Notes: generated by a model from the sequence alone, not told the origin. A stretch of DNA of 64,000 nucleotides from Burkholderiales bacterium (GCA_020697255.1 JAJFBE010000007.1:1-64000), one strand, 5' to 3'; numbered from the stretch's first letter, positions 55,537 to 63,970 are shown. Numbers and translations: made by a program.

Positions 55537-56832
55537 ATGTCGATTGAAGTACTAAAAGGCTTAGAAAGAAAAGTAACTTTTACAATAAAAAAAGATGATG
55601 TTAAGGCATTGGTGGACGGGGAACTAAAAAAATATGCTAAGAAAGCAAAGATTCAAGGCTTCAGACCCGGTAAAGCCCCACGTAACGTAGTGGAACAAAT
55701 GTATGGCGGTCAGGCTTATGAAGACTCACTAAACAATAAAATTAATGAAAAATTTGGTGCAATTGTTACTGAAAACAAAGTAGATATCGTTGGTTACCCA
55801 AAATTTGACCTAACTAACAGTGAAGGTGAAGAGTTTGCTTTTGCTGCAGTATTTGAAGTAATGCCGGAAATAAAAATTGGCGATTTAGCCGCTCAGAGCG
55901 TTGTAAAGCCAATTTGTAATGTTACTGATGAAACTGTGCTAAAAACTATCGAAACGCTCTGTAAACAACGTGCAACATTTACCGAAGAAGATAAAGCAGC
56001 CGAAAATGGCGATAAAGTAACTGTTGACTTTGTTGGCACTGTGGATGGCGTAGAATTTGAGGGTGGTAAAGGCACTAATTATCCGTTCGTACTTGGCCAA
56101 AATATGATGTTACCAGATTTTGAAGCAGGTATTATCGGGCTTAAAGCCGGACAAAGTAAAGATGTAACAGTTGCATTCCCGGAAAATTACCATGCCGAAA
56201 ACCTAAAAGGCAAAAATGCAAAATTTAATATAAGTGTAAAAAGTGTAGCCAGACAACAATTACCTGAGCTAACTGAAGATTTTATTAAATCTCTTGGTGT
56301 TAACGATGGTAAAGTGGAAACTTTGACCAAAGAAATTAAAGAAAACCTGGAGCGTGAAGTTAACCGTCGCTTAAGAGTAAAACTACGTGATAATGTTTTA
56401 AATGCATTATCTACAGCTACTCCAATTGATGCACCAAGTGCTATGGTACATGATGAAATACATCGGATGATGAAAAGCACTGAAGAGAACATGAAAAAGC
56501 AAGGTTACCCAGCTGATAAAATCAAGCTCACTCATGAAATGTTCTCACAAGATGCAAAACGCTTTGTAACTTTACGTATGTTGGTTCAGGAGTATATCAA
56601 AGAGAATGCTCTTAAAGTGAGTGATGATGAAGTAAAGGCAACAGTTACCGAGATGTCAACTATGTATGATGAGCCAGAAAAATATGTTAACTGGTATTAC
56701 CAGGATAAAAACCGGGTAAATACCGCTCATGCTATTACTATGGAAAACAAAGTAATTGATAGCATTATTTCTAAAGTAAAAATCCAGGAAAAAGAAGCAA
56801 ATTATGAAGAGCTAATGCGCGAGCAAATCTAA
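55537..56832 (+). CDS. tig: trigger factor (ribosome-associated chaperone and prolyl isomerase)
   Basis: A 431-residue protein. N-terminal ribosome-binding domain with the signature G-F-R-x-G-K-x-P (QGFRPGKAPRNVVEQMYG, about residues 41-58); central FKBP-type PPIase domain (NGDKVTVDFVGTVDGVEFEG; FPENYHAENLKGKNAKF, about 150-245); C-terminal helical substrate-binding arms. Normal length. It usually precedes clpPX-lon, but here it is followed by a terminator and a DUF4143 gene on the other strand. A broken copy of its 5' end lies 1.2 kb upstream. Confidence 0.97.
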   Translation: MSIEVLKGLERKVTFTIKKDDVKALVDGELKKYAKKAKIQGFRPGKAPRNVVEQMYGGQAYEDSLNNKINEKFGAIVTENKVDIVGYPKFDLTNSEGEEFAFAAVFEVMPEIKIGDLAAQSVVKPICNVTDETVLKTIETLCKQRATFTEEDKAAENGDKVTVDFVGTVDGVEFEGGKGTNYPFVLGQNMMLPDFEAGIIGLKAGQSKDVTVAFPENYHAENLKGKNAKFNISVKSVARQQLPELTEDFIKSLGVNDGKVETLTKEIKENLEREVNRRLRVKLRDNVLNALSTATPIDAPSAMVHDEIHRMMKSTEENMKKQGYPADKIKLTHEMFSQDAKRFVTLRMLVQEYIKENALKVSDDEVKATVTEMSTMYDEPEKYVNWYYQDKNRVNTAHAITMENKVIDSIISKVKIQEKEANYEELMREQI

Positions 56833-56848
56833 TTTTATTCTGTTTTAC

Positions 56849-56877
56849 AAAGCCACTTCATCTGGAGTGGCTTTTTT
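56849..56877 (+). terminator. intrinsic terminator of tig
   Basis: AAGCCACT (56850-56857) and AGTGGCTT (56866-56873) form an 8-bp stem with an 8-base loop, followed by TTTT. It lies 17 bases after the tig stop codon. Confidence 0.9.
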
Positions 56878-56895
56878 AATGAGTATTGGTATTTT

Positions 56896-58230
56896 TTAAT
56901 CACTCAATTGTGGATGCAATGGGCACGCTTTTATTAAATTATTTAAACTCTCCAGAAGATATAGTGGGCAATTAAGTATTTTTCCATCTAGTTTTAAGTT
57001 CATTGGCGAAAGTCTTATTGCTATAGCGGGATCATATTTTTTGATATAAATTATTAGACTTTTCTTTTTTGTCGAGGTACCAGACTTTACTTCTAATGGA
57101 TATATCTTATCGTCTAACTGTAAAATAAAATCTAATTCAGCCTGCGCATTACTAGTCCAGTAAAATAGACTCAACCCTTGCCTGATTAATTCCTGTGCCA
57201 CATAATTTTCAATAAATGCACCCTGAAATTCTTGAAACAGGCTATCACCATAAATAATGCTTTTAGCTGAAAGCCCAACCATTGCCCCTAGTAGTCCAAC
57301 ATCTGCTAAATAAATTTTAAAAATATCATGGTTAACATAGCCATTTAGTGGTAGTTTCGGTACGCTACTATTATATGCTTTGTAAATTAATCCAGCTTCA
57401 AAGAGCCATTGAATTGCAACCTCAAACTCTTGTGCTCGCGCACCCTTACGGATTATGGAGTAGATAAACTTCTTATTTTCTTTAGCTAATTGACTTGGTA
57501 TAACCTCCCAAATCTGATTTATTTTCATAATCATATTTTGGGGTGCATGTTTGGCAAAATCTAAACGATATGATTCTAGTATGCCATTTTGGATTGTTCT
57601 AATTCGGTTAAAATCATTGCCGGAAACATATTCCAAAACTACAGCTGGCATACCACCTGTATATATATAGTCCTTAAAATATTTTAACAATTTTTCGTGT
57701 AAAATACCGGGTAATGGTGAGATTGTATTAACTTCTGTTATATATTCCAAAAGTGTCACTTCACCTAAAGCTTGTAAAAATTCAGTAAAACTAAGTGGGT
57801 AGAGATTTAGAAAATCGACTTTTCCCACAGGAAATCCACGGCTATTTGCCAATGTAACTCCGAGCAGAGAACCAGCTGCACAGATATGATATTCATTAGC
57901 CAATTCATTAAAATATTTTAAGCTATTAAGTGCACCATGGCATTCCTGTATTTCATCAAAGATAATCAGGGTCTTTTCCGGTACAATTTTTGTAGATAAC
58001 TCAATAGATAAAACTTTTATTATATCTTGTGGCTTTAAACTTCCATTAAATAATTCATGCAAGTGTGGTTGGCTTTCAAAATTAAAATATGCCATGCTAT
58101 CATATTCTATATTGGCAAATTCTTTTAGAATATAAGTTTTTCCAACTTGTCTGGCACCCTGAATTATCAGTGGCCGCCTAAACTTGTCTTGCTTCCAATT
58201 TTGCAAGCTTTTAAGAATCTGTCTTTTCAT
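56896..58230 (-). CDS. AAA ATPase with DUF4143 C-terminal domain, copy B
   Basis: A 444-residue paralogue of the protein at 40211. I start at ATG 58230 (MKRQILKSLQNW), which aligns with the start of copy A (MKRDIYKQLLAW). Walker A is IQGARQVGKTY, Walker B LIIFDEIQECHGAL, sensor HICAAGSLLG; the C-terminal nuclease-like stretch is AELDFILQLDDKIYPLEVKSG. The two copies are diverged (perhaps half identical by eye), so the duplication is old or they arrived separately. A 3 x 32-bp repeat array begins 52 bases upstream, against 51 in copy A. Confidence 0.9.
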   Translation of the reverse strand: MKRQILKSLQNWKQDKFRRPLIIQGARQVGKTYILKEFANIEYDSMAYFNFESQPHLHELFNGSLKPQDIIKVLSIELSTKIVPEKTLIIFDEIQECHGALNSLKYFNELANEYHICAAGSLLGVTLANSRGFPVGKVDFLNLYPLSFTEFLQALGEVTLLEYITEVNTISPLPGILHEKLLKYFKDYIYTGGMPAVVLEYVSGNDFNRIRTIQNGILESYRLDFAKHAPQNMIMKINQIWEVIPSQLAKENKKFIYSIIRKGARAQEFEVAIQWLFEAGLIYKAYNSSVPKLPLNGYVNHDIFKIYLADVGLLGAMVGLSAKSIIYGDSLFQEFQGAFIENYVAQELIRQGLSLFYWTSNAQAELDFILQLDDKIYPLEVKSGTSTKKKSLIIYIKKYDPAIAIRLSPMNLKLDGKILNCPLYLLESLNNLIKACPLHPQLSD

Positions 58231-58281
58231 AATACTATATATTAGCATAAAAAACAGTTATTTGCAATTATTACTTTGAAT

Positions 58282-58377
58282 AAATGTTATTTTTTACATT
58301 TATTCGTTGGAAAAAGTGTGGTATATCACATTTATACGAAGGAATAAATGTAAATTTAGCTAATATATTAATTAAGG
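58282..58377. repeat. three 32-bp tandem repeats upstream of DUF4143 gene B
   Basis: Units begin at 58282, 58314 and 58346. Units 1 and 2 agree at 22 of 32 positions (cores AAATGTTA...TTTACATTTAT and AAGTGTGG...ATCACATTTAT); unit 3 keeps only AAATGTAAAT. Each full unit has a dyad (ATGT-N8-ACAT; TGTG-N6-CACA). TTGGAAAA closes unit 1 here and also in array A. The third unit overlaps the start of direct repeat R1. Confidence 0.75.
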
Positions 58378-58426
58378 TATTATAGATTAATTAATGTTTG
58401 GACCGAAAAATACATTAATAAAGTTT
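58367..58426. repeat. direct repeat R1, left flank of the third ATPase gene
   Basis: Begins ATTAATTAAGGTATTATA, then ATTAATTAA and TTTGGA, ending near AAGTTT (58426). It matches R2 at 59555-59613 with a few substitutions and indels. It lies downstream of the third ATPase gene and upstream of DUF4143 gene B. Confidence 0.75.
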
Positions 58427-58451
58427 CCTTAATATCTTGATATTAATTAAT

Positions 58452-59537
58452 TTAAACAATGCCGGGCTCATCTTTTCTGGATTCTAACCAACGCTTCATA
58501 AATAAATCCTCTATTTCATATTCGCCATTATCATTCTCGTGTATATCACCTTGCTTTAAAAGCTTGTTTAGCGCATTTTGCACCCTGCCCTGCGTAATTT
58601 CGATATGATAATTGTGAAAAACAAAATCATAAAATTTTTCAGAATAAAAATTTTGGAAATTATTTACTAAACCCAGCAATAAAATTTTCTCTGCCTGGAT
58701 TAATGAATTCCAATATGACACATAGCCATTTTTGTCAAAAATCTCAGCTTCAAAACCTTTATATGCATCTTCTAAAGATATATCCTGGCACATCATATAG
58801 AAAGATAAAAACTCCCTGATAGATAAAGTTACAAAATTTAATTTACTAAAAATCTGGTAGAACTGTTCTTCATCAATATGTTTACCCGTAATGCTATGAT
58901 AAGTTTTAGCCAAGAAGTCAGTAAATTCCCTACCAAATGGCTCCATTTTTAAGCTTGTACCAAAGTGAAAAAACGGTGCTTTATTATCACTAAACATCTT
59001 ACGCAAGCCATAACGCGATGAGCCGGTAAAAATAACTTTTACATAATTTTTATTTAGATCTAATGCGGTACGTAACTCGCCTACAAAACCTTCAGCATTA
59101 TCTACATAAATTAACTCTTGTATTTCATCTAGCATTAACACAATTTGGGAGCTTCTTTTCTCCGCTTCATGCGCCAATATGGACAATAGCTCCAGAATTG
59201 ATAAATCAGCAAATGGCGTATTTTGGCTAATAACCACCTTACACCAGGGGAAACTGATTTCCTTGACTTTTAGTTTAGCAAATATTGTACGATCTATATT
59301 ACTGGCAAGCGAATTTTTAAATTGCTGCAGATGGTTACCAATTTGATCGGCAAAACTAAAGTAGATAGTCTTATAACCTAGCTCATCTAAAGCTGGCTTT
59401 AAATCATAATTTAAAAAATAGGTTTTACCAATCCGCCTTGGAGCAAACAGCGTAAAGCTATGAATAATATTATAGCGAATTGCGTTAGTTAACTTCTTTG
59501 TCAACTCTGTGCGTGGAAAATGCCATATATCTTGCAT
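58452..59537 (-). CDS. AAA ATPase, archaeal-ATPase-like (third ATPase)
   Basis: A 361-residue protein unlike the DUF4143 pair. Walker A is FAPRRIGKTY (residues 31-40, with Ala for the first Gly, as in many 'ATP-binding protein' relatives), Walker B QIVLMLDEIQELIY, sensor VIFTGSSRYGL; residues about 215-361 are helical with a likely winged helix (ITQGRVQNALNKLLKQGDIH). Function unknown; such P-loop proteins are frequent in accessory islands. It is bracketed by ~60-bp direct repeats, and a 30-base piece of it recurs at the right edge of the window. Confidence 0.82.
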   Translation of the reverse strand: MQDIWHFPRTELTKKLTNAIRYNIIHSFTLFAPRRIGKTYFLNYDLKPALDELGYKTIYFSFADQIGNHLQQFKNSLASNIDRTIFAKLKVKEISFPWCKVVISQNTPFADLSILELLSILAHEAEKRSSQIVLMLDEIQELIYVDNAEGFVGELRTALDLNKNYVKVIFTGSSRYGLRKMFSDNKAPFFHFGTSLKMEPFGREFTDFLAKTYHSITGKHIDEEQFYQIFSKLNFVTLSIREFLSFYMMCQDISLEDAYKGFEAEIFDKNGYVSYWNSLIQAEKILLLGLVNNFQNFYSEKFYDFVFHNYHIEITQGRVQNALNKLLKQGDIHENDNGEYEIEDLFMKRWLESRKDEPGIV

Positions 59538-59554
59538 GCCAATCTCATTAAAAC

Positions 59555-59613
59555 ATTAATTAAGGTATTATACATTAATTAAGCTTTGGATTGCAATACG
59601 CATTAAAAAGTTT
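59555..59613. repeat. direct repeat R2, right flank and promoter of the third ATPase gene
   Basis: ATTAATTAAGGTATTATA, C, ATTAATTAA, GC, TTTGGA, ending at AAAAAGTTT (59613); same order as R1. The ATTAATTAA pair is 19 bp apart around the -10 box. It touches the stop of the broken gene at 59612. Confidence 0.75.
59567..59596 (-). promoter_or_regulatory. promoter of the third ATPase gene
   Basis: On the minus strand TTGCAA (59596-59591), 18-bp spacer, TATAAT (59572-59567), about 30 bases from the start codon. ATTAATTAA boxes on both sides of the -10 could bind a repressor. In R1 the -35 is lost. Confidence 0.5.
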
Positions 59614-60046
59614 AATAAAGATTTTTTAATATTTTCAGGTTGATTAAATCTTTAGCTAAATTTTTAACCCGGGTTAAGCGATTACTACCGACACATGATT
59701 TATTGTTATATAAAACATTTGTGTTATCTATCTCACGGGCAAACAAGGCACTAAAAAGATTATCCTCAATTAATGACATACACCAAAAGTATTGATGCAT
59801 AACATGCTCTATACTCTTTAAATGATGAATAGTGTTATCAAGTTGAGTCTGGGTTAATTGGTTAAGATATCGAACATTATTGAGCTTACAAACTTTTATT
59901 TGTATCTCTTTTTGTATAGTATCTGGTAAGCTGGTTTTAAAGTAGCGGGCGATACCCTCTATTTGAATGGAGAGAAGTTTAACTTGATTATTGGTTATGG
60001 TTATTGATTGTGATGGTATAGGTTTTTATATATTATGTTTAGACAT
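59612..60046 (-). pseudogene. gene broken by an early stop (phage-regulator-like C-terminus)
   Basis: ATG 60046 follows AAGGAG. The frame reads MSKHNI, a TAA (60026-60028), then KPIPSQSITITNNQVKLLSI, continuing without interruption for 138 codons to 59612. No other start lies near, so a single nonsense codon at position 7 silences it (or a sense-codon reassignment or error is present). The region EIQIKVCKLNNVRYLNQLTQ is helical and vaguely like the ends of phage antirepressors (ORF6C/KilA-N partners), but no family is claimed. Confidence 0.6.
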
Positions 60047-60317
60047 GGTAACTCCTTGCTACTAACTATTTAAATTATTTGCCGTCCCTACATTTATAGA
60101 AAAATTTCTATAAATAGCCAATAGTCTTGTTATTACCATTAAGCTTTTACTGCCAGCATATGCTGGATAGTAAATCGGAAGCGGCTAACCGCTAGTTGTA
60201 ATCAGGAGTTTTCAAGTCCAGGATGTATATTACCACATTCGGTACAAACCCATCAACAGGATGTTGATCTAATTTTTTTAAATTATTAGTATAGTTATTA
60301 TACAGTTTGGTTATATT
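60047..60317. other. hairpin-rich non-coding stretch
   Basis: No gene. Four inverted repeats in 180 bases: TTTATAGAAA/TTTCTATAAA (60093-60114), CCAGCATATGCTGG (60153-60166) extended by TTTACT/AGTAAA to 60145-60173, AGCGG-CTAA-CCGCT (60180-60193), and ATCAACA-GGA-TGTTGAT followed by CTAATTTTTTT (60252-60278). The last looks like a plus-strand terminator. It could encode a structured RNA or hold regulatory sites for the broken gene. Confidence 0.55.
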
Positions 60318-60755
60318 CTATTTAGAAGGAGTTTTTCGAAAACTAACGGCTAATCTATTCCAAGCATTAATTGTAATAATAGCCATTGTGAGATCAACTG
60401 TTTCTTTTTCATCAAAATTTTGTATAACTTCCTCATAAATATTATCTGGCGCTCGTGTTTCAGATAATAATGTAATAGCTTCTGTCCATGCTAAAGCAGC
60501 TCTTTCTCGTTTTGTAAAAAATGGTGACTCTTGCCATACGGCAATAGCATGAAGTCTTTGTACTGATTCACCAGCTTTAGTAGCAGCAATGGTATGAAGA
60601 TTAACACAATAGGCACATCCATTAATCTGAGAGGCACGAAGTTTGATAAGTTCAAGAAGTGGTTTTTCAATTCCACAATTATTCACAAATTGTTCAAGTC
60701 CCATCATTGATTTCACTGCTTCTGGTGAAATCTTGTAATAATTTATTCGTTCCAT
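60318..60755 (-). CDS. AhpD-like carboxymuconolactone decarboxylase family protein
   Basis: A 145-residue helical protein. The AhpD/CMD redox motif is QINGCAYCVNLHTIAATKAG (CxxC-x3-H), and KSMMGLEQFVNN and RERAALAWTEAITLL are typical. Members are alkylhydroperoxidase-like antioxidants that act as trimers or hexamers. It is 59 bases downstream of the hydrolase gene on the same strand. Confidence 0.93.
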   Translation of the reverse strand: MERINYYKISPEAVKSMMGLEQFVNNCGIEKPLLELIKLRASQINGCAYCVNLHTIAATKAGESVQRLHAIAVWQESPFFTKRERAALAWTEAITLLSETRAPDNIYEEVIQNFDEKETVDLTMAIITINAWNRLAVSFRKTPSK

Positions 60756-60814
60756 ATTTAAACTCCAATTATTAAACTGTATTAGGTATTCCTACCTATT
60801 ATATTCTGCGTTCC

Positions 60815-61714
60815 TTAGATGTTTTGCTTCAGAAAAATTATGACTTCAGAGAACGCCATAGCCACAGCTTGGTCTTCAAACCCAGCTAGCTCAAAAAGAT
60901 GTCCTTTGCCTGGTACTGTTACCAATTTATGTTTTACTCCAGCCTCTTCAAGTTTTGTAGCCATTTCTACAGATCTCTCATAAGGAACATCAGTGTCTTG
61001 ATCTCCATGGACGAGCATTGTTGATGGATATGATGGAGTTATATTACGTATAGGACAAAATTGATCAAACATTTCTGCTGGCTCGATTCTTGGATCGTAC
61101 CCTATAACCTCTTTAGGCCAAATACCATTTTGTCTGCAGTATGTGTAAAAGAGAAATCTGTTTCCATGTGGTGGTACGGTTTCGGAAATTATTTTAGTAC
61201 TAATTGCAGCATATGCGGCTTGTTCTGAAATCAATGGTTGCTGGCAATAAAATGAGTCAGGGTTCTTAAACCAATTACCATCAATATCCCCGTACCCATA
61301 GATTGAAACTAATGCTTTTGGAATATAATCAGCAGCAAACCCGCTCATCAATGCCAAATAACCACCGGCAGAATTTCCTACTACACCAATACGATGTGGG
61401 TCGATATTGAATAAAGATTTTCCTTTATTCTGGACCCAATTTAAAGCATCGCACAGGTCTTCAATTATATCTTTAAGTTTAGTTTCAGGAGCAAGTCGAT
61501 AATCAATCGATACAACTGTATACCCAGCATTAGCAATTGTTTTAATTACTACAAGATGACTTTCGCGATTTCCTAATATTAGTGCTCCACCATGTATAAA
61601 AACTATTGCAGGTTTAATTTCTTTACCACTAACATTGTACACATCAGCCTTAATTTCACAATTATCTACAATTTTATATGTATAAGTTTGCTTATTAATT
61701 ATTTTCTCTATCAT
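60815..61714 (-). CDS. alpha/beta hydrolase, hormone-sensitive-lipase family
   Basis: A 299-residue cytosolic esterase. Oxyanion loop IVFIHGGALILGN, nucleophile elbow GVVGNSAGGYLALM, acid in VHGDQDTDVPYERS, catalytic His in VPGKGHLFELAG. This is the HSL/BD-FAE-like group. No signal peptide. It starts 9 bases after the NUDIX gene, so the two (and perhaps the AhpD gene) are probably co-transcribed. Confidence 0.92.
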   Translation of the reverse strand: MIEKIINKQTYTYKIVDNCEIKADVYNVSGKEIKPAIVFIHGGALILGNRESHLVVIKTIANAGYTVVSIDYRLAPETKLKDIIEDLCDALNWVQNKGKSLFNIDPHRIGVVGNSAGGYLALMSGFAADYIPKALVSIYGYGDIDGNWFKNPDSFYCQQPLISEQAAYAAISTKIISETVPPHGNRFLFYTYCRQNGIWPKEVIGYDPRIEPAEMFDQFCPIRNITPSYPSTMLVHGDQDTDVPYERSVEMATKLEEAGVKHKLVTVPGKGHLFELAGFEDQAVAMAFSEVIIFLKQNI

Positions 61715-61723
61715 TTCTATGCT

Positions 61724-62110
61724 TTATATTTCTTGACTTATTAAGTGATTAACTAGCTTTTGAACCCCTGGAGCCATTTTCTTTATGTCGGTCAATGGAA
61801 TATACTCTAATGCACTAATTTCTGCTTGAATGTTTATTTCACCAATCCATTTTGCAGTATAACAAAATAGCTGGACAATATCATTTTGCGGGTAGGCTGG
61901 CGCTGTGATAGTCACCACATGTTTAATTGATTCAGAAATCACTTCAACATTTAACTCTTCAGCCAACTCTCTAATTAAGGTTTGCTCTGGTGTTTCATCG
62001 TCTTCAATTTTGCCGCCAGCTAGATAAAACAATTCATTGTCTCGTACCCTTACCAGCAATATTTTGTTTTTAGTTGAATCTAGATGCACCAACCCAGCAC
62101 ATTTTATCAT
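61724..62110 (-). CDS. NUDIX hydrolase
   Basis: A 128-residue hydrolase. The NUDIX box is GGKIEDDETPEQTLIRELAE followed by ELNVEV (G-x5-E-x7-R-E-x2-E-E), complete. The substrate (an NDP derivative or damaged nucleotide) is not predictable; no fused domain. Confidence 0.92.
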   Translation of the reverse strand: MIKCAGLVHLDSTKNKILLVRVRDNELFYLAGGKIEDDETPEQTLIRELAEELNVEVISESIKHVVTITAPAYPQNDIVQLFCYTAKWIGEINIQAEISALEYIPLTDIKKMAPGVQKLVNHLISQEI

Positions 62111-62153
62111 TTGACAGCCTTTTGAAAATACAAATTTATTCTTTAGTAATAAC

Positions 62154-62260
62154 TTAAATCTTTACTGCCAGCTTATTAATATGTCCATCATCAATTGGAA
62201 TTGTAACACCAGTTAGCCAACCAGAATCATCTGAAGCTTGATATAACGTGCATAATTGAC
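62154..62260 (-). pseudogene. remnant of a short-chain dehydrogenase (C-terminal end)
   Basis: Minus frame: RQLCTLYQASDDSGWLTGVT, then IPIDDGHINKLAVKI and a stop at 62154-62156. L-x-S-D-D-S-G-W-x-T-G-x-x-I-P-x-D-x-G-H is the standard end of SDR oxidoreductases (usually VDGG; here IDDG). All upstream parts are missing; the remnant ends just before the palindrome at 62268, so that element may mark the deletion end. Confidence 0.8.
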
Positions 62261-62267
62261 GCTTTTA

Positions 62268-62294
62268 AATTCTGAAACAGGCTGTTTCAGAATT
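62268..62294. repeat. perfect 27-bp palindrome, copy 1
   Basis: AATTCTGAAACAG, a central G, then CTGTTTCAGAATT. It lies between the SDR remnant and the DUF1016 gene. The same 24 bases recur inside that gene. Confidence 0.9.
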
Positions 62295-62324
62295 ACCTGT
62301 ACTAATATATTATTCTATTTACTG

Positions 62325-63374
62325 TCATTTTAAAAGCTTTTGGAATTCCTCAGCTGAGGGTAGTTTTCCTTTTAATTCATTTGGAAGCTGCTTAGTTACT
62401 ATATATTTTGCAACTCCTATTGGTTTTGATGCTGTTCTTAGGGCATACTCTACTTCTAACTGGTCTTTATGAGGGACTAATAAAATTCCAATACTTGGAT
62501 TATCATCCGGTTGCTTGAGCTGCTCATCTATAAGCTGTAAATAAAAGTCTAATTTGCCAACAAATTCTGGCTCAAATTCTTTTACCTTAAGCTCAACAGC
62601 CACAATTCTTTTAAGGATTCTTTCGTAAAAAAGAAGGTCAATAAAATAGTCCTTTTCCCCTAAGCTTATTTTGTACTGATTTCCAATAAAGCAAAATCCA
62701 CGACCAAACTCCATCATCAAACGTTTTACTTTTTCAACCATTGAATTTTCAAGTTGCCGTTCAGTAATTGGAGTATTAATATCTAAAAAATCAAGAGAGT
62801 AAATACTTTTAATACTTTCACTTGTCTGTTCTAATAAGTGTTCTGGTAATGTAGTTACAAAATTGTGCTGTGATGGATGAATTAGGTGGTTAGAATATGC
62901 ATCAGCATTTATTTGATGCAATAGCACCGATCGGCTATATTTATTTTTAATGGTATTTTGTAAATAAAATATCCTTGCTTTTATATCTTTTACTCGCTGT
63001 AATATCAAAATATTGTGTCCCCATGGCACGCTAGACACAAGACTCTTTATATTTTCTAATTCTGAAACAGGCTGTTTCAGATTTGAATATTCATCTACCA
63101 ATTGACGCATAAACCAAAGATTACGCGACGACCAACTAACTCCATATCCTATATGATGTTCCAGATCTTTGCTCAATTGTTCTATAACAGATTTACCCCA
63201 ACCGTACTCTTGCTGTTTTTTTAGGATTTGCTCTCCAATATTCCAATATAGAGTATTTGAAATACTTTGAACTGACTGCACAGCAAGCACTCTATGGTGC
63301 TGAACCATATTTACTATTTCAGTCAAGAACTGTTGGTATATGTGGCTTGAAACGCCATTATTACTTTTTAACAC
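62325..63374 (-). CDS. YhcG/DUF1016 PD-(D/E)xK nuclease family protein
   Basis: A 349-residue protein. The N-terminal DUF1016 domain (ILKKQQEYGWGKSVIEQLSK, SSRNLWFMRQLVDEY, VPWGHNILIL) is followed by the C-terminal nuclease domain (GRGFCFIGNQYKISLGEKDY, FIDLLFYERILKRIVAVELK), with Asp and E-x-K as active-site residues. YhcG relatives are encoded near restriction-modification and other defence genes; exact role unknown. Codons for KQPVSEL contain a palindrome found also outside the gene. Confidence 0.92.
   Translation of the reverse strand: MLKSNNGVSSHIYQQFLTEIVNMVQHHRVLAVQSVQSISNTLYWNIGEQILKKQQEYGWGKSVIEQLSKDLEHHIGYGVSWSSRNLWFMRQLVDEYSNLKQPVSELENIKSLVSSVPWGHNILILQRVKDIKARIFYLQNTIKNKYSRSVLLHQINADAYSNHLIHPSQHNFVTTLPEHLLEQTSESIKSIYSLDFLDINTPITERQLENSMVEKVKRLMMEFGRGFCFIGNQYKISLGEKDYFIDLLFYERILKRIVAVELKVKEFEPEFVGKLDFYLQLIDEQLKQPDDNPSIGILLVPHKDQLEVEYALRTASKPIGVAKYIVTKQLPNELKGKLPSAEEFQKLLK
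63058..63081. repeat. palindrome copy 2, inside the DUF1016 gene
   Basis: AATTCTGAAACAGGCTGTTT followed by CAGA; 24 bases identical to copy 1 at 62268-62291. It encodes LKQPVSELE on the minus strand, in frame. Confidence 0.9.
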
Positions 63375-63494
63375 AATAATTTAATCCCTAATTAGTGGTT
63401 TATTAGTATGGTAACCACTTGAACTAGCATAATCTTAGCATAAAATATTGATTGATGATCTAGTCATTCATTAACTATTTTAGGAGTCACAATT

Positions 63495-63970
63495 ATGTTT
63501 GAGAAATTATTTAAACGCCCGTATTATATTAGAAGGCACGTTAATGCGCCTTTATTAGCAGAAAGAATTAAGTATTTAGAATGCGAGATAAATCGTGATA
63601 CGGTATTCACAAGCATTCAATCTATAGCACAACATTTGTTAAGAATTGTTGAGTTTTTACAACTTAATGATGATAATAGGATTATAACATTAGAAGACAT
63701 TGAAACAGCTGCCGATAAATGGGCACGGCATAAATCTAAGCACCCAACTAAAAATGGCATATTTTCAATAAATAGTAAATTGGATTTCATTTGGTATGCT
63801 AAAGATTGGCTTAAAAAAATAAAGCGATTGGAGCCATTATTTGAGGAAAGTATTCCGCTGTTTAATAAGATATTTGAGCAGCCATACCCTTAAAAGGCAT
63901 GTAAATGCTCCTTTATTGGAAGAACGGGTAAAATATATACAGTATTGGGCCGATAGCGGATCTCCAGTTA
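63495..63970 (+). pseudogene. tyrosine integrase with duplicated N-terminal domain, broken by frameshift and truncated
   Basis: The first frame (63495-63893, 132 codons) reads FEKLFKRPYYIRRHVNAPLL, AERIKYLE, HLLRIVEFLQL and WYAKDWLKKIKRLEPLFEES, the first core-binding-like domain of large tyrosine integrases. It ends at a stop in SIPLFNKIFEQPYP. Immediately after, in another frame, the text continues RHVNAPLLEERVKYIQYWAD, the second copy of that domain. Indels in the C- and A-runs near 63886-63895 separate them. After about 63970 the sequence is ATPase-like, so the catalytic domain is missing. Confidence 0.75.
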
